Origin: Clostridia bacterium
GTDB taxonomy: Bacteria; Bacillota; Clostridia; Oscillospirales; CAG-272
DNA: 64,000 nucleotides
Assembly: GCA_017465885.1 (NCBI GenBank)
Contig: JAFTVG010000032.1
Location: 35,615-99,614, forward strand
Direction of reading: 5' to 3'
Positions 26,001 through 33,655 of the stretch are shown here, piece after piece. Both the position numbers and the translations under genes were made by a program. Below the pieces are notes generated by a model that was given only the letters and a program-made list of their open reading frames with translations, was not told the DNA's origin and made no database searches. Numbering within the stretch: position 1 is the first letter of the stretch; the number at the start of each line of letters is the position of its first letter.

Positions 26001-27217
26001 ACTTCGTCGGTGAAGGTGATGGTGGTCTGATTGCCGCTTTTTGCCTCGATCTCGGTTCTGTAGGCAAAGCCGTCGTCGTAGGCACGCAGGATCACGGTGA
26101 AATAGTAGTCGCCGCAGGCGAATTTCACAGACTGCTCCTTGCAGTAATCGTGGCCCTCGCTATAGCTGCCCGAATACTTCTTGTAGCTCTCGTTGACGGT
26201 CTTTGCGGTGGACTTGGATACGTAGGTGAAGTCCTTGACGAAGTTCACGTCGCCCTTGAAGCCGATCACGGAGGGCTCAACGACCGTCTTGCCGTCGGTA
26301 AATACCGAGTAGCGCAGTCCGTTTGCGGTGTTTTCAAGAAGAATCTGTACCTTGCCCTCGGGAGAAGCCAGAAGGAAGGACTTTTCGGAGTTTTTGCCGA
26401 TGCAGTTGACCTTTACCTCAGCCGTGGCGGTCTTGCCGTCCTTGACTGCCTTCACGGTCACGGTCGCCGCACCCTCGCCCTTTGCCGTGACCGTACCGTC
26501 TGCGGAAACGGTGGCAATGGCGGTGTTGGAGGAGGTGAAGCTCATCTTCAGCTTGCTTGCTGCAATTTCCTCGCCCTTAAAGGACAGGGCAGTAAAGTCG
26601 ATCTTGGCACTCTCCCCCTCGGCAAGGACCGAAACGGGCAGGCTTGCTTCGACAGAATTCAAGAGATCGCCCACGGAAGGGTCTAAAACCAGCTTGGCAT
26701 CACACCAAACGGTGTGATCGGCGTAGTTGCTGCCGTCTGCCTGGGTGGTGATCAGAGAAAGCTTTTCCGTGCCCTCGGGAATGGTCACGCGGATGAACTC
26801 TGCAGGAGATGCAAATTTCAAAATACCCGATTTGTAGATGGACACGCCGTCTGCCTTCACCTCAAAGTCGGCGGAAGCATAGTCCTCGTATCCCTGATTG
26901 CCCTCGTTGATGCCGATGTAGGCAGTCAGCTCGGTGGCGGGGATATCGGTGATATCGTATTCGATCAGCGAATCAACGTGGGCAAACAGACCCTTTTCAA
27001 AGGTGATGGGGTCGCCTCCGTTGTTCAGCTTCAGCGTGCCGCCGTTTAAATTCTCGTCGTAATGCACGCTGTTCCAGCCTGCCGTTGCCACGGTGGGAGT
27101 CAGGTCGCTGAGGTAAATGGTGGGCTCCTCGGCAGAACCGCCGAAGCAAAGCGCACTCACCGTCAGCACCACTGCCGCCAAAGCAAGGATCGCAGTCAAG
27201 ATTTTACTCTTTTTCAT
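23087..27217 (-). CDS. Secreted multidomain GH97 glycosidase with cell-wall sorting-like tail
   Basis: The 1376-residue exported protein has, in order: signal peptide (1-29), NPCBM domain (30-178), Ig-like Big2 domain (184-265), GH97 catalytic region (about 278-875), two more Big2-like units (880-1042), a concanavalin-like DUF1349-type domain (1045-1240), an Ig-like unit, a Pro/Val/Asp repeat linker, PPVTG, a hydrophobic helix and KKRRNA. In the catalytic barrel, IKVDF places Asp652 where retaining GH97 enzymes have their nucleophile, and NRESLKG supplies Glu701 as candidate acid/base. This favours an alpha-galactosidase-like retaining enzyme over an inverting alpha-glucosidase. The tail resembles a sortase signal with P in place of L. 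It lies 82 bp after the dockerin gene and probably shares its promoter. Confidence 0.87.
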   Translation of the reverse strand: MKKSKILTAILALAAVVLTVSALCFGGSAEEPTIYLSDLTPTVATAGWNSVHYDENLNGGTLKLNNGGDPITFEKGLFAHVDSLIEYDITDIPATELTAYIGINEGNQGYEDYASADFEVKADGVSIYKSGILKFASPAEFIRVTIPEGTEKLSLITTQADGSNYADHTVWCDAKLVLDPSVGDLLNSVEASLPVSVLAEGESAKIDFTALSFKGEEIAASKLKMSFTSSNTAIATVSADGTVTAKGEGAATVTVKAVKDGKTATAEVKVNCIGKNSEKSFLLASPEGKVQILLENTANGLRYSVFTDGKTVVEPSVIGFKGDVNFVKDFTYVSKSTAKTVNESYKKYSGSYSEGHDYCKEQSVKFACGDYYFTVILRAYDDGFAYRTEIEAKSGNQTTITFTDEVTNFTFPAGSTIWASELGQDSLKNGYSYESGFPAYTVDATNGKYLAFASLVRVDDGLYTLINEADLFGDLYYGSLLKGIGGRALELHPAPMAASSVKVTLDPAFTSPWRYGVVGDLETIVENDLIENLNERAEGDYSWIRPGVTAWMWLSEGFQGQRTESTLKKYVDLAHEMGWTYLILDEGWQPGATTPGKVYEGYFDYFDDLVDYAAERDVYFVAWVKMRDLDTVEELSLLEEWADKGIKGIKVDFIESEGVDRIEIMERIYDKCLEEKLIVNVHGFNKPTGEISRWPNIINRESLKGQEYGGVWSTDTTIWPYTRGVTGAMDITPHLYPTPSSTTTAAQQLALNIVFESGMPCMASNPETYYESNVKFFLKNLPTHFDELEFVDGSVAGYTVLARRQGENWYMGGVTQSAADVPVTLDFLAEGEEYIAVIYEDGEGRNDIAVRSLKVKKNDEITLHMGKQGGVTVMLLPKDSAKLPTSIEADKSVVTVKTGDTFKVNFTVTPANADLTDLQIVYSDPSVAVIADDGTVTAKAPGVTTISYASPAAGVSATVEVRVYNGDEDYGMAYYPVKVSRTVTVVAGKILGGGKMTDISYKIGNENIATVSADGTVTGIAPGVTALTMTSKAGKTETAVIAVYTEQSADSGIWEVINPTGGDKAPVLSPSAPTTLKLTILTGDINNQIKNLVLTDAPDGDFEVIVEVSGGLTKDFQSVGLVAYANDENLIAVERRHHSYFTGTNVFCISTYTNTYVEKHTPESKANANAFLKLVKEGNNFIGYYSYDGESWTKISELTSASVAGAKDLKIGLIARSGSYGAEKQVTYKNFTVNGELIPFIPEEEGCQLLAPAVIRVKKGAESAGLPEKLPLYYNTGKTSDVAVQWITDGLDLNTAGEYLVFATANGMRAGVTVKVVEDDPVDPPVDPPVDPPVDPPVEPPVEPPVTGDGTALLLLVAVMSMGGLILLISKKRRNA
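23184..23255. repeat. Six 12-bp tandem repeats coding the Pro-rich linker
   Basis: Units of the form GGAGGATCTACA, near-identical, encode the wall-spanning DPPV/EPPV repeats of the GH97 protein. Being a multiple of three, copy number can change without a frameshift. Confidence 0.9.
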
Positions 27218-27299
27218 AGTCGTTCTCCTCTTTGTTATTCTTCCCTGTTTTAAAGAAGGGGAAGTGCTTCTGAAAACGGGATCTCCCGTTAAAGCCCTT

Positions 27300-29891
27300 T
27301 TAATTGCCCGACAGATAGTTCAACAGCGCGGTCACGTCGGAAATGGATTCCTTACCGTCGCCGTCCAGGTCGGCGGTTGCCTCTTTGATCAGTGCGCCCT
27401 CAGCGCCCGACAGATGGTTCAAGAGCACGGTCACGTCGGAAATGGACTCCTTGCCGTCGCCGTCCAGGTCCCATCCCACAACGAGAAGCGCCTTCACGGT
27501 AAGACCGTCCACGCTGCCCTCGATTTCGTAAACACCGGGACGGGTGAGGTCTGCTCCTTGGGTGTTCCACTCCACTGCCTGCTCTTCAAAGATGCCCGAC
27601 TCCATATAGCAGAGCAGCGCTTCGGGAAGTGCCGATGCCTCTGCGCCCACGGGAAGTCTGTAGATCTCTTCGCCGTATGCGACACACGCCTTATCCGCCA
27701 CACAGAAGGGGATCAGGGTGCCGTTGTAGTAAAACTCGCTGTAGGTGCCCCGCTTGTCAGAGCCGTAAGAGCCCGATCTTGCAATGAGTCCCACCTTCAG
27801 GCTTTCGCAAGAGCCTACCGTGACGTTTTCCTGAGGATCTGCCACAGCCGTCCAGCTCTCGCCGTCGTAGCTGTAGTAGCCGGTGAACTTGTTGCCCTCC
27901 TTCACCAGTCTGACCCACGCCGCGGCATCCTTATCGGTGTCTGCCACGTAGGGCTCGTAGCCGCCGTTTTCATAATCGGTGAGGCAGAAGACGTTGCCGC
28001 CGAAATAGGAGTGGCTTCTGCGCTCCATTGCCACGCCGTTTTCGGCGTTGGCATAGGCAACCAGACCGATGGATTCAAAATCTTGTGAAAGACCGCCGCT
28101 GACCTTGACGCGGATATCGAAATCCTCGGTGGCGGGGGTCAAAAGAACCATATTGGAAATGGTCCTGCCCGCGCCGAAGTCGCCGGTGGGAATGCCGATG
28201 ACTGCGGTGGTGCCGTCAAAGGACGGGGTGTCGCCGTTGGGATTGACGATCTGCCAGGTGTCCTCGTCAAAGGCGTTCATCTTGTCGGAGAAGACCTGCA
28301 GGATAAAGCGCTGGCTCTCATCACCCTTGGTGGCAGTCACCGAGGTGATACCGGGCTTGATACCGGTCACAAGACCCTTTTCATCCACCGCTGCAAGGGT
28401 GGGATCTGCCACTTCATAGCTTAAATCGCCGTATTCGCCGTCACCCAGCAGTGCCGAAACGGTCTGCACCGTCTTGCCTGCCGCAACCTTCATGGTCAGG
28501 TCGGAGGATTTCACCGAGAAGGGGATCTCCTCACCGTTCAGGGTGAAATCGGTGAACAGCACGGGCACGTATCCACCGGAGCTGGTCATAGCGGTGATAC
28601 CGATCTTCAGCTCGTCGCTGCCGCCGATCTCCGAAACGATCGAATTGGACATCTTGATCCATTCCACGCCGTCAAGGCTATAATAGCCGGTGAAGCTGTT
28701 GCCGCTCTTGGTCATCTTCAGGTATGCCTCCTGTGCAGGAGCGGGGTCGGGGGTGGATCTGTCGTCGTAGCCGTCCACGTAGGTGGAGGCGCAGAAAACG
28801 TTGCCTCCAAAATAGGTGTGGTATCTTCTTGCCACGGTCACCATGGAGGCGTGGCCGGTGTATGCAACCAGACCCACCAGCTGGTAATCGTATGCCAGAC
28901 CGCCGTCCACCCGCACGGTAATCTCAAAATCGCCCTCGGGTGCGGGCATCAGCAGTGAGGAGCCCACGTCCTGATTGGTGTTGCCGTAGGTGATGGGGAG
29001 CGTTGCCATATTGTCGGCGGGATACTCTCTCGTAATGGGATCGTCGCTTCCCTCGCGCACCTCCCAGGTCTGCTCGTCAAGAGTGTAGCTGCCGTCGGCG
29101 CAAACGCGCAGGGTCGCGGTAGCGGTCATATCAAGCACGGGGTAGTACGCCTTTACGGTAGTGGCGCCCAAGCCCTTGCCGAACACGTAGCCGTCGGGGG
29201 TCACGCTTGCAATACCCTCATCCTCTACAGAATAGATCACGTCGCCCGTCAGACCGTCTGCGGGAGATGCGGTGGTGGTCAGCTTCATTCCGCTGCCTGC
29301 AGAAAGGGTATACTGCTCTGATGCAAAGGACACGTCCGTTGCCAGCGTGCCGCCGCTTACCGTGTAAAGCTTGGCATCAAACCAAGCGGTGTGGTCACTG
29401 TTATTACCGTCGCCCGCCCCGGTGGTCAGCAGAGTCAGGGTCCGCGCGTCCTGAGGAAGGGCAACGTTTACGAAAACAGCGGAAGAGTTCACGTAAAGGG
29501 TGCTCGACTTGTAAAGGGATACGCCGTCCACGATCACCTCAAAATCCACCGAGGAATTGCCGTTTCCTCCGTCGGCGCAAACGCCGATATAGGAGGTGAA
29601 GCGCACAGCGCCAAGGGTAGAAAGATCGTATTCCAGAATGGAGTCGGCATGGGCGGCAATGCCCTTTGCAAACGCCATGGCAGAGCCTGCGTTATTCAAG
29701 CGCAGACCGCCGTCATTTACAGAACGGTCGATCTTAATCTCACTCCATCCTGCGTGAGAGGTGGAGAGATAGGTCAGATCGCTCAGGCTGATCTCGGTGA
29801 TCTGCCCCGATGCGCTCAGGGAAAACAGACCGAGAAGGGCGGTAACGCAAAGACTCACCGCCAAAAGGATCGAAAGTGTTTTCTTCATCAT
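27300..29891 (-). CDS. Secreted NPCBM/Ig-like/DUF1349-like protein with type I dockerin
   Basis: The 863-residue protein starts at ATG 29891, eight bases after AGGAG; the frame's extension to 30005 crosses the promoter. Order: signal peptide (1-28), NPCBM (30-185), Big2-like (190-275), concanavalin/DUF1349-like domain (290-455), Ig-like unit (460-545), second DUF1349-like domain (550-735), Ig-like unit, and a dockerin (806-863) with two calcium loops of the form DLDGDGKESISDVTxLLN. No catalytic domain is evident, so it may be a binding protein that docks through a cohesin; none is encoded here. The GYYSYDGESWT and ARSGSYG motifs are shared with the GH97 protein downstream. Confidence 0.88.
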   Translation of the reverse strand: MMKKTLSILLAVSLCVTALLGLFSLSASGQITEISLSDLTYLSTSHAGWSEIKIDRSVNDGGLRLNNAGSAMAFAKGIAAHADSILEYDLSTLGAVRFTSYIGVCADGGNGNSSVDFEVIVDGVSLYKSSTLYVNSSAVFVNVALPQDARTLTLLTTGAGDGNNSDHTAWFDAKLYTVSGGTLATDVSFASEQYTLSAGSGMKLTTTASPADGLTGDVIYSVEDEGIASVTPDGYVFGKGLGATTVKAYYPVLDMTATATLRVCADGSYTLDEQTWEVREGSDDPITREYPADNMATLPITYGNTNQDVGSSLLMPAPEGDFEITVRVDGGLAYDYQLVGLVAYTGHASMVTVARRYHTYFGGNVFCASTYVDGYDDRSTPDPAPAQEAYLKMTKSGNSFTGYYSLDGVEWIKMSNSIVSEIGGSDELKIGITAMTSSGGYVPVLFTDFTLNGEEIPFSVKSSDLTMKVAAGKTVQTVSALLGDGEYGDLSYEVADPTLAAVDEKGLVTGIKPGITSVTATKGDESQRFILQVFSDKMNAFDEDTWQIVNPNGDTPSFDGTTAVIGIPTGDFGAGRTISNMVLLTPATEDFDIRVKVSGGLSQDFESIGLVAYANAENGVAMERRSHSYFGGNVFCLTDYENGGYEPYVADTDKDAAAWVRLVKEGNKFTGYYSYDGESWTAVADPQENVTVGSCESLKVGLIARSGSYGSDKRGTYSEFYYNGTLIPFCVADKACVAYGEEIYRLPVGAEASALPEALLCYMESGIFEEQAVEWNTQGADLTRPGVYEIEGSVDGLTVKALLVVGWDLDGDGKESISDVTVLLNHLSGAEGALIKEATADLDGDGKESISDVTALLNYLSGN

Positions 29892-29960
29892 AAGACGATC
29901 TCCTGTGTGTTTTTCTGTTCGCTGTCCCAAACTGCATTTAAGACACCGAGCTCTGACTTG

Positions 29961-29989
29961 AGTATACCATACTTTTTTGTCATTGTAAA
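29961..29989 (-). promoter_or_regulatory. Promoter of the dockerin/GH97 unit
   Basis: On the minus strand, TTTACA (29989-29984), 17 bp, TATACT (29966-29961), followed by a leader of about 65 nt to the start codon. Confidence 0.75.
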
Positions 29990-30031
29990 CACCCATTACA
30001 AACAAATGTGAATTTTTTCCTAAATAATATA

Positions 30032-30078
30032 AAAAAAACGGGCATCCCGCCGTCCTTTAAAGAACGGCGGGATGCCGA
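30032..30078 (-). terminator. Terminator of the DUF362-ispE-DUF2974 unit
   Basis: On the minus strand, CGGCATCCCGCCGTTC pairs with a slightly imperfect complement at 30040-30056, followed by eight Ts. Confidence 0.88.
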
Positions 30079-30116
30079 AAACTTTTTTCCAAAGCGTGGA
30101 GGCTCTATCGCGGCTC

Positions 30117-31331
30117 TTAGCTCTTTTTCTTTTTGGCTTTGCCCTTTAAGCTCTCTCCGTTAAAGTGAGTCACAAAGACCTGCCCGCTCCTTCTTTTGCG
30201 GACGGGCGGGGGTGTCTCCTTCTTTTGCCCGTGCAGGACCTCTCCGTAGACCTCCTTGCCGTTTGAAAACAGCTTTTTGAGCATTCCTCTGATGACCTGC
30301 CTCTGCTCGGGCTCCAATTTTCTGTAGGAGCGCAGCAGCGTCGCACGATTCTCCACCAGCTCGGTCACCGTGCACGCCTCGGTGGTGAGCATACGGTAGA
30401 CCGTTTCGATGAACGCCTGCCGCTCCTCCACCGTCATATCGTCCATCCAGGCAAGCACAGCCTTTCTCAAAAGCAGTGCCTCCCCCGAAATGCCCTGCGC
30501 CCGCTCAAAACGGTTCCTCTCCACCTGCCAGGTGAAGAAGTCGTGCTGGCGGATGCTCTTTTCACAGCTCTTGACCACCCTGCGGGGAGCGTCGTGATAA
30601 AGAAGCAGTCCGACGAAGGACTGGTCGGGAAGGATCAGCAGGACCCGCTTTCTGATCCTTTGGTAGTCGGGATCGGCAAGGAAGGAGCGGGGAAAGCCGG
30701 GGGCGTCGTTGGCATAGACGGCAAGGATCCGATCCTGCACGTCCTGCCCGCACTTGGCGGCACTGTAAACGGCAAGATTTCCGCCCTTGCTGTGACCGCC
30801 GATGCGCGCCTGATAGTCGGGATAGGCAAGCAAGACCTCCCTGACGTACGCCGCCGCCTCTCTTTGGGAGGGGACGGTGCTGAAGACCGCCATATTGAAG
30901 TCCTCCTTCCAGCCGATGAGGCTGTCGTCTGTCCCTCTGAAGGCGATATACATAGTGTGATCCTCAAAAAGATAGGTCATTGCCGACCACTGCACCTGCC
31001 CGTCGGGGGCACTCTGATCATCCTTGACCACCTCCCGCACCGCCGTGATGCGGGTCTTTTCAAAGCGGGGAGCAGACGCCATCTGCTCCGCCAAATCAAA
31101 GACCACCGGGGGAATGAGCGCGCCCAAATGCTTTTCCCTGCCCAGAAGCCTGTCAAAATACAGCTTGCAGGCAAGAGAAAGGGCAAGCTCGCCGCCCTGC
31201 ACGGGATCAAAGATCTCCTCTAACTCCAGATAGGCAAAGCAGGAGCAAAGCTGATTGTCCACCTCGTTAAAGGGGTCCTGCCCAAAGGTCAGGTCGCCTC
31301 TCCAGCGCAGATAATCCATCATATTTTCCAT
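30117..31331 (-). CDS. DUF2974 family alpha/beta-hydrolase-like protein
   Basis: The 404-residue protein starts behind AAAGGAGGG. A lipase-3-like core is visible: MYIAFRGTDDSLIGWKEDF (strand and oxyanion region), then the nucleophile elbow GGHSKGGNLA. This is the DUF2974/Mbeg1-like family. The last 45 residues are basic and low in complexity. There is no signal peptide, so it is probably cytoplasmic. Substrate unknown. It is last in a unit with DUF362 and ispE genes. Confidence 0.82.
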   Translation of the reverse strand: MENMMDYLRWRGDLTFGQDPFNEVDNQLCSCFAYLELEEIFDPVQGGELALSLACKLYFDRLLGREKHLGALIPPVVFDLAEQMASAPRFEKTRITAVREVVKDDQSAPDGQVQWSAMTYLFEDHTMYIAFRGTDDSLIGWKEDFNMAVFSTVPSQREAAAYVREVLLAYPDYQARIGGHSKGGNLAVYSAAKCGQDVQDRILAVYANDAPGFPRSFLADPDYQRIRKRVLLILPDQSFVGLLLYHDAPRRVVKSCEKSIRQHDFFTWQVERNRFERAQGISGEALLLRKAVLAWMDDMTVEERQAFIETVYRMLTTEACTVTELVENRATLLRSYRKLEPEQRQVIRGMLKKLFSNGKEVYGEVLHGQKKETPPPVRKRRSGQVFVTHFNGESLKGKAKKKKS

Positions 31332-31380
31332 CCTCGTCCCTCCTTTCCTTCATAAACGGCAGGGGGCACAGCCCCCCGCA

Positions 31381-32259
31381 TCATCCTTCCTCAAAAGCAT
31401 CCTTCACGCAGGGTGCCACCACCGCAAAATTGCCCGACAGACGCAAAGCGTTGCAGGCAAAGCGTGCCTTCGCCCCGCTTTCAAACAGTCCGAAGACCGC
31501 CGCACCGCTTCCGCTCATCATCGTGCCCTTGGCACCGAGCTTGACGAATTTACTCTTCAGCTCCCGCGCCCCGTCGTTTACCGGCAGGATCACCCCTTCA
31601 AAGGCGTTATAAAGCGCGCCGACCAGTCCTCTGCCGTCCTGCTTTTCAAGCATCTCCAGCATGGGCTTAGCGGTGGCTGTTCCCTGATAGCCCGCATCAT
31701 CCAGCGCCCTATAGGCGGCGGGGGTGGAGCTTCCCTGCCTGCCCATGGCGATCACCGGCACGAAGCCGCAAAGGCAGGGGGCATCCTCAAAGATCTCGCC
31801 GATGCCCGTGGCTCTGGCACAGCCTCCTCTGATGCAAAAGGGGATGTCCGCGCCGATCCTTTTGCCCAGATCGCACAGCTCCGTTACGGACAGACGGGCA
31901 TCCGTCAGTCGGTTGAGCGCCTTCAAGACCGCCGCACCGTCGGCAGATCCTCCGCCCAGCCCCGCGGCAACGGGGATCTTCTTTTCGATATGGACGTGCA
32001 CCCTGCCCTTTTTTCCCGTTTCTCCAAGGAATAGGGCGGCGCATTTGTAAGCGATATTGCTCTCGTCGGTGGGGATGTGCTTTTTGTTGCAGGACAGCGT
32101 GATGCCCTCTCCCTGCTCGTCGTAGTCCACCGTGATGCGGTCGTAAAGCCCCACCGTCTGCATCACCGTGTCGATCTCGTGGTAGCCGTTTTCTCTTCTG
32201 CCGCAGATCTCCAAAAACAGATTGATCTTGGCGTAGGCTTTGATTCTCAGTTTCTTCAT
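31381..32259 (-). CDS. ispE: 4-diphosphocytidyl-2-C-methyl-D-erythritol kinase
   Basis: The 292-residue GHMP kinase phosphorylates CDP-methylerythritol in the MEP route to isoprenoids. It has the N-terminal AYAKINLFLEI motif, the ATP loop VAAGLGGGSADGAAV and the late MMSGSGAAVFGLF motif. Length is typical. It starts behind AAGGAATG, 45 bp after the DUF362 gene. Presence of the MEP pathway fits Clostridia. Confidence 0.93.
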   Translation of the reverse strand: MKKLRIKAYAKINLFLEICGRRENGYHEIDTVMQTVGLYDRITVDYDEQGEGITLSCNKKHIPTDESNIAYKCAALFLGETGKKGRVHVHIEKKIPVAAGLGGGSADGAAVLKALNRLTDARLSVTELCDLGKRIGADIPFCIRGGCARATGIGEIFEDAPCLCGFVPVIAMGRQGSSTPAAYRALDDAGYQGTATAKPMLEMLEKQDGRGLVGALYNAFEGVILPVNDGARELKSKFVKLGAKGTMMSGSGAAVFGLFESGAKARFACNALRLSGNFAVVAPCVKDAFEEG

Positions 32260-32304
32260 CTTTTCATTCCTTCACTTCGGTTGATTTTTGACCGATTATT
32301 TCAT

Positions 32305-33477
32305 TTATATGCGGTTCGCCAGCGCGATAAAAGGATTTTTTACGATCTTCACCTGCTCAAAGGGACAAAGCTCCTGACAGCAGTAGCATTTGATGCACTT
32401 TTTCGGATCGATCCTTGCCCTTTTGCGCCCTTTTTTGTCGGTACGCACCAAAATGGTCTTCTGCGGACAGCTCCTGACGCATTCAAGACACCCTCTGCAG
32501 TCCTTGGCGATCAAGGGTCTGGGCTCAAAAAAGCGTGCAAGCGCGCCCCCCTTCACCGTCAGCACCTTTTGCAAGGTGCTCTTTTTCTCCGAATCGGGCA
32601 AAAGGAAATCCTTTACCGCAAAATCCTCGGGCCGCTTGAAGGGATAGCACAGTTCCCGCCCGTCCTCCGGGCACCAGCCCCGCTCCATTCCCCTCCTGAG
32701 CAGCGCGGGCGTGCTCTTTAGCCCCAGCATCCGATGGATGGCGAGATCCAGATTAAAGGTGTTTTCGCTCACCAGCACTACCCCCATCCTCCGCGGGATG
32801 CCCCCGGTGGGGCCGTTGCCCTCCATCCCCACGATGCCGTCGCAAATGCAAAGAATGGGCTTTTGACCGTATAACGCCCCGTTTAAGTCGGCAAGCATCT
32901 CCGAAAAGTCGGTGCTGTCGGGAAAGCGGGCGTGCATTTCGAATTTCAGCACGCCGGCAACGGTGCCGAACAGGTTTTTTGCCCCCGCGCTCATGGTCAG
33001 CATCCCGTGGGATTTGAGCTTGCACAGATCAATGATGGTGTCTGCCTGCAAGATCGGAGTAATGATCGGAAAGGAGCGCACCTTTTTGCCTGCGGGATAA
33101 GAAAGGGTATCGTAGGAGCAGTCGTAATTCAGCTCCGCCCCCGCGCTCTTTGCCGCCGCGGCAATGCCGCACCCGCCGTAAACACTGCCAAGGGCGGTGG
33201 GATTGTACACCCCCCCGGGGCTCTCGGCGATCAGCACCGAGCACGCTCCTCTTTCAAAAAGCAGTCGGCAAAGTGCCTCCAGCATCACGGGATGGGTGGT
33301 CCCTCCCCGCTCGGGATCCATCTTCCGCACCAGGTTGGGCTTGACCACCACCCGCTTGCCGCGAATATGCTCCTCAAAGCCCAGCGCATCGATGGCTCGG
33401 GCAAGAAGTGCCTTTATTTCATCCTGACGATACGCCGTGCATCCCTCGATGTATACCGGCTCGTTTTTCAAAAGCAT
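32305..33477 (-). CDS. DUF362 protein with two 4Fe-4S clusters
   Basis: The 390-residue protein starts at ATG 33477, behind AAGGAG; the frame extension to 33534 runs through the promoter. The DUF362 core (VVVKPNLVRK, THPVMLEALCRLL, IDLCKLKSHGMLTMSAGAKNLFG) is followed by a ferredoxin domain at about 310-375. That domain has two clusters, CRGCLECVRSCP and CIKCYCCQELCP. The family is widespread in anaerobes and thought to be electron-transferring or a maturation factor, but its reaction is not established. It is first in the unit with ispE. Confidence 0.88.
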   Translation of the reverse strand: MLLKNEPVYIEGCTAYRQDEIKALLARAIDALGFEEHIRGKRVVVKPNLVRKMDPERGGTTHPVMLEALCRLLFERGACSVLIAESPGGVYNPTALGSVYGGCGIAAAAKSAGAELNYDCSYDTLSYPAGKKVRSFPIITPILQADTIIDLCKLKSHGMLTMSAGAKNLFGTVAGVLKFEMHARFPDSTDFSEMLADLNGALYGQKPILCICDGIVGMEGNGPTGGIPRRMGVVLVSENTFNLDLAIHRMLGLKSTPALLRRGMERGWCPEDGRELCYPFKRPEDFAVKDFLLPDSEKKSTLQKVLTVKGGALARFFEPRPLIAKDCRGCLECVRSCPQKTILVRTDKKGRKRARIDPKKCIKCYCCQELCPFEQVKIVKNPFIALANRI

Positions 33478-33516
33478 ACTCTTTTTGCTCCTTATTTCCA
33501 CTGCGTTCACAAATAC

Positions 33517-33545
33517 AGTATACCATATTCTCAAATAATTTTCAA
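33517..33545 (-). promoter_or_regulatory. Promoter of the DUF362-ispE-DUF2974 unit
   Basis: On the minus strand, TTGAAA (33545-33540), 17 bp, TATACT (33522-33517). It lies back to back with a plus-strand promoter whose -35 box starts 9 bp away. Confidence 0.8.
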
Positions 33546-33553
33546 TACGGTGA

Positions 33554-33582
33554 TTGACGAATTGTCATTTTAAGGGTATAAT
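33554..33582 (+). promoter_or_regulatory. Promoter of the AI-2E family transporter gene
   Basis: TTGACG (33554-33559), 17 bp, TATAAT (33577-33582). The divergent -35 boxes are close enough for shared control. Confidence 0.85.
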
Positions 33583-33655
33583 AATAACAGAAGGCTGAAA
33601 GCTTTTCTGTTTTGACCACTCAAAGGAAAGATCCTTTTCAAAGGAGGTGTACCCC

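Noticed and set aside
33647..33655. GTG start for the AI-2E family transporter
   Set aside because: The GTG lies within the AAGGAGGTG ribosome binding site itself; TTG 33656 is at proper distance. A GTG start would add only three residues.
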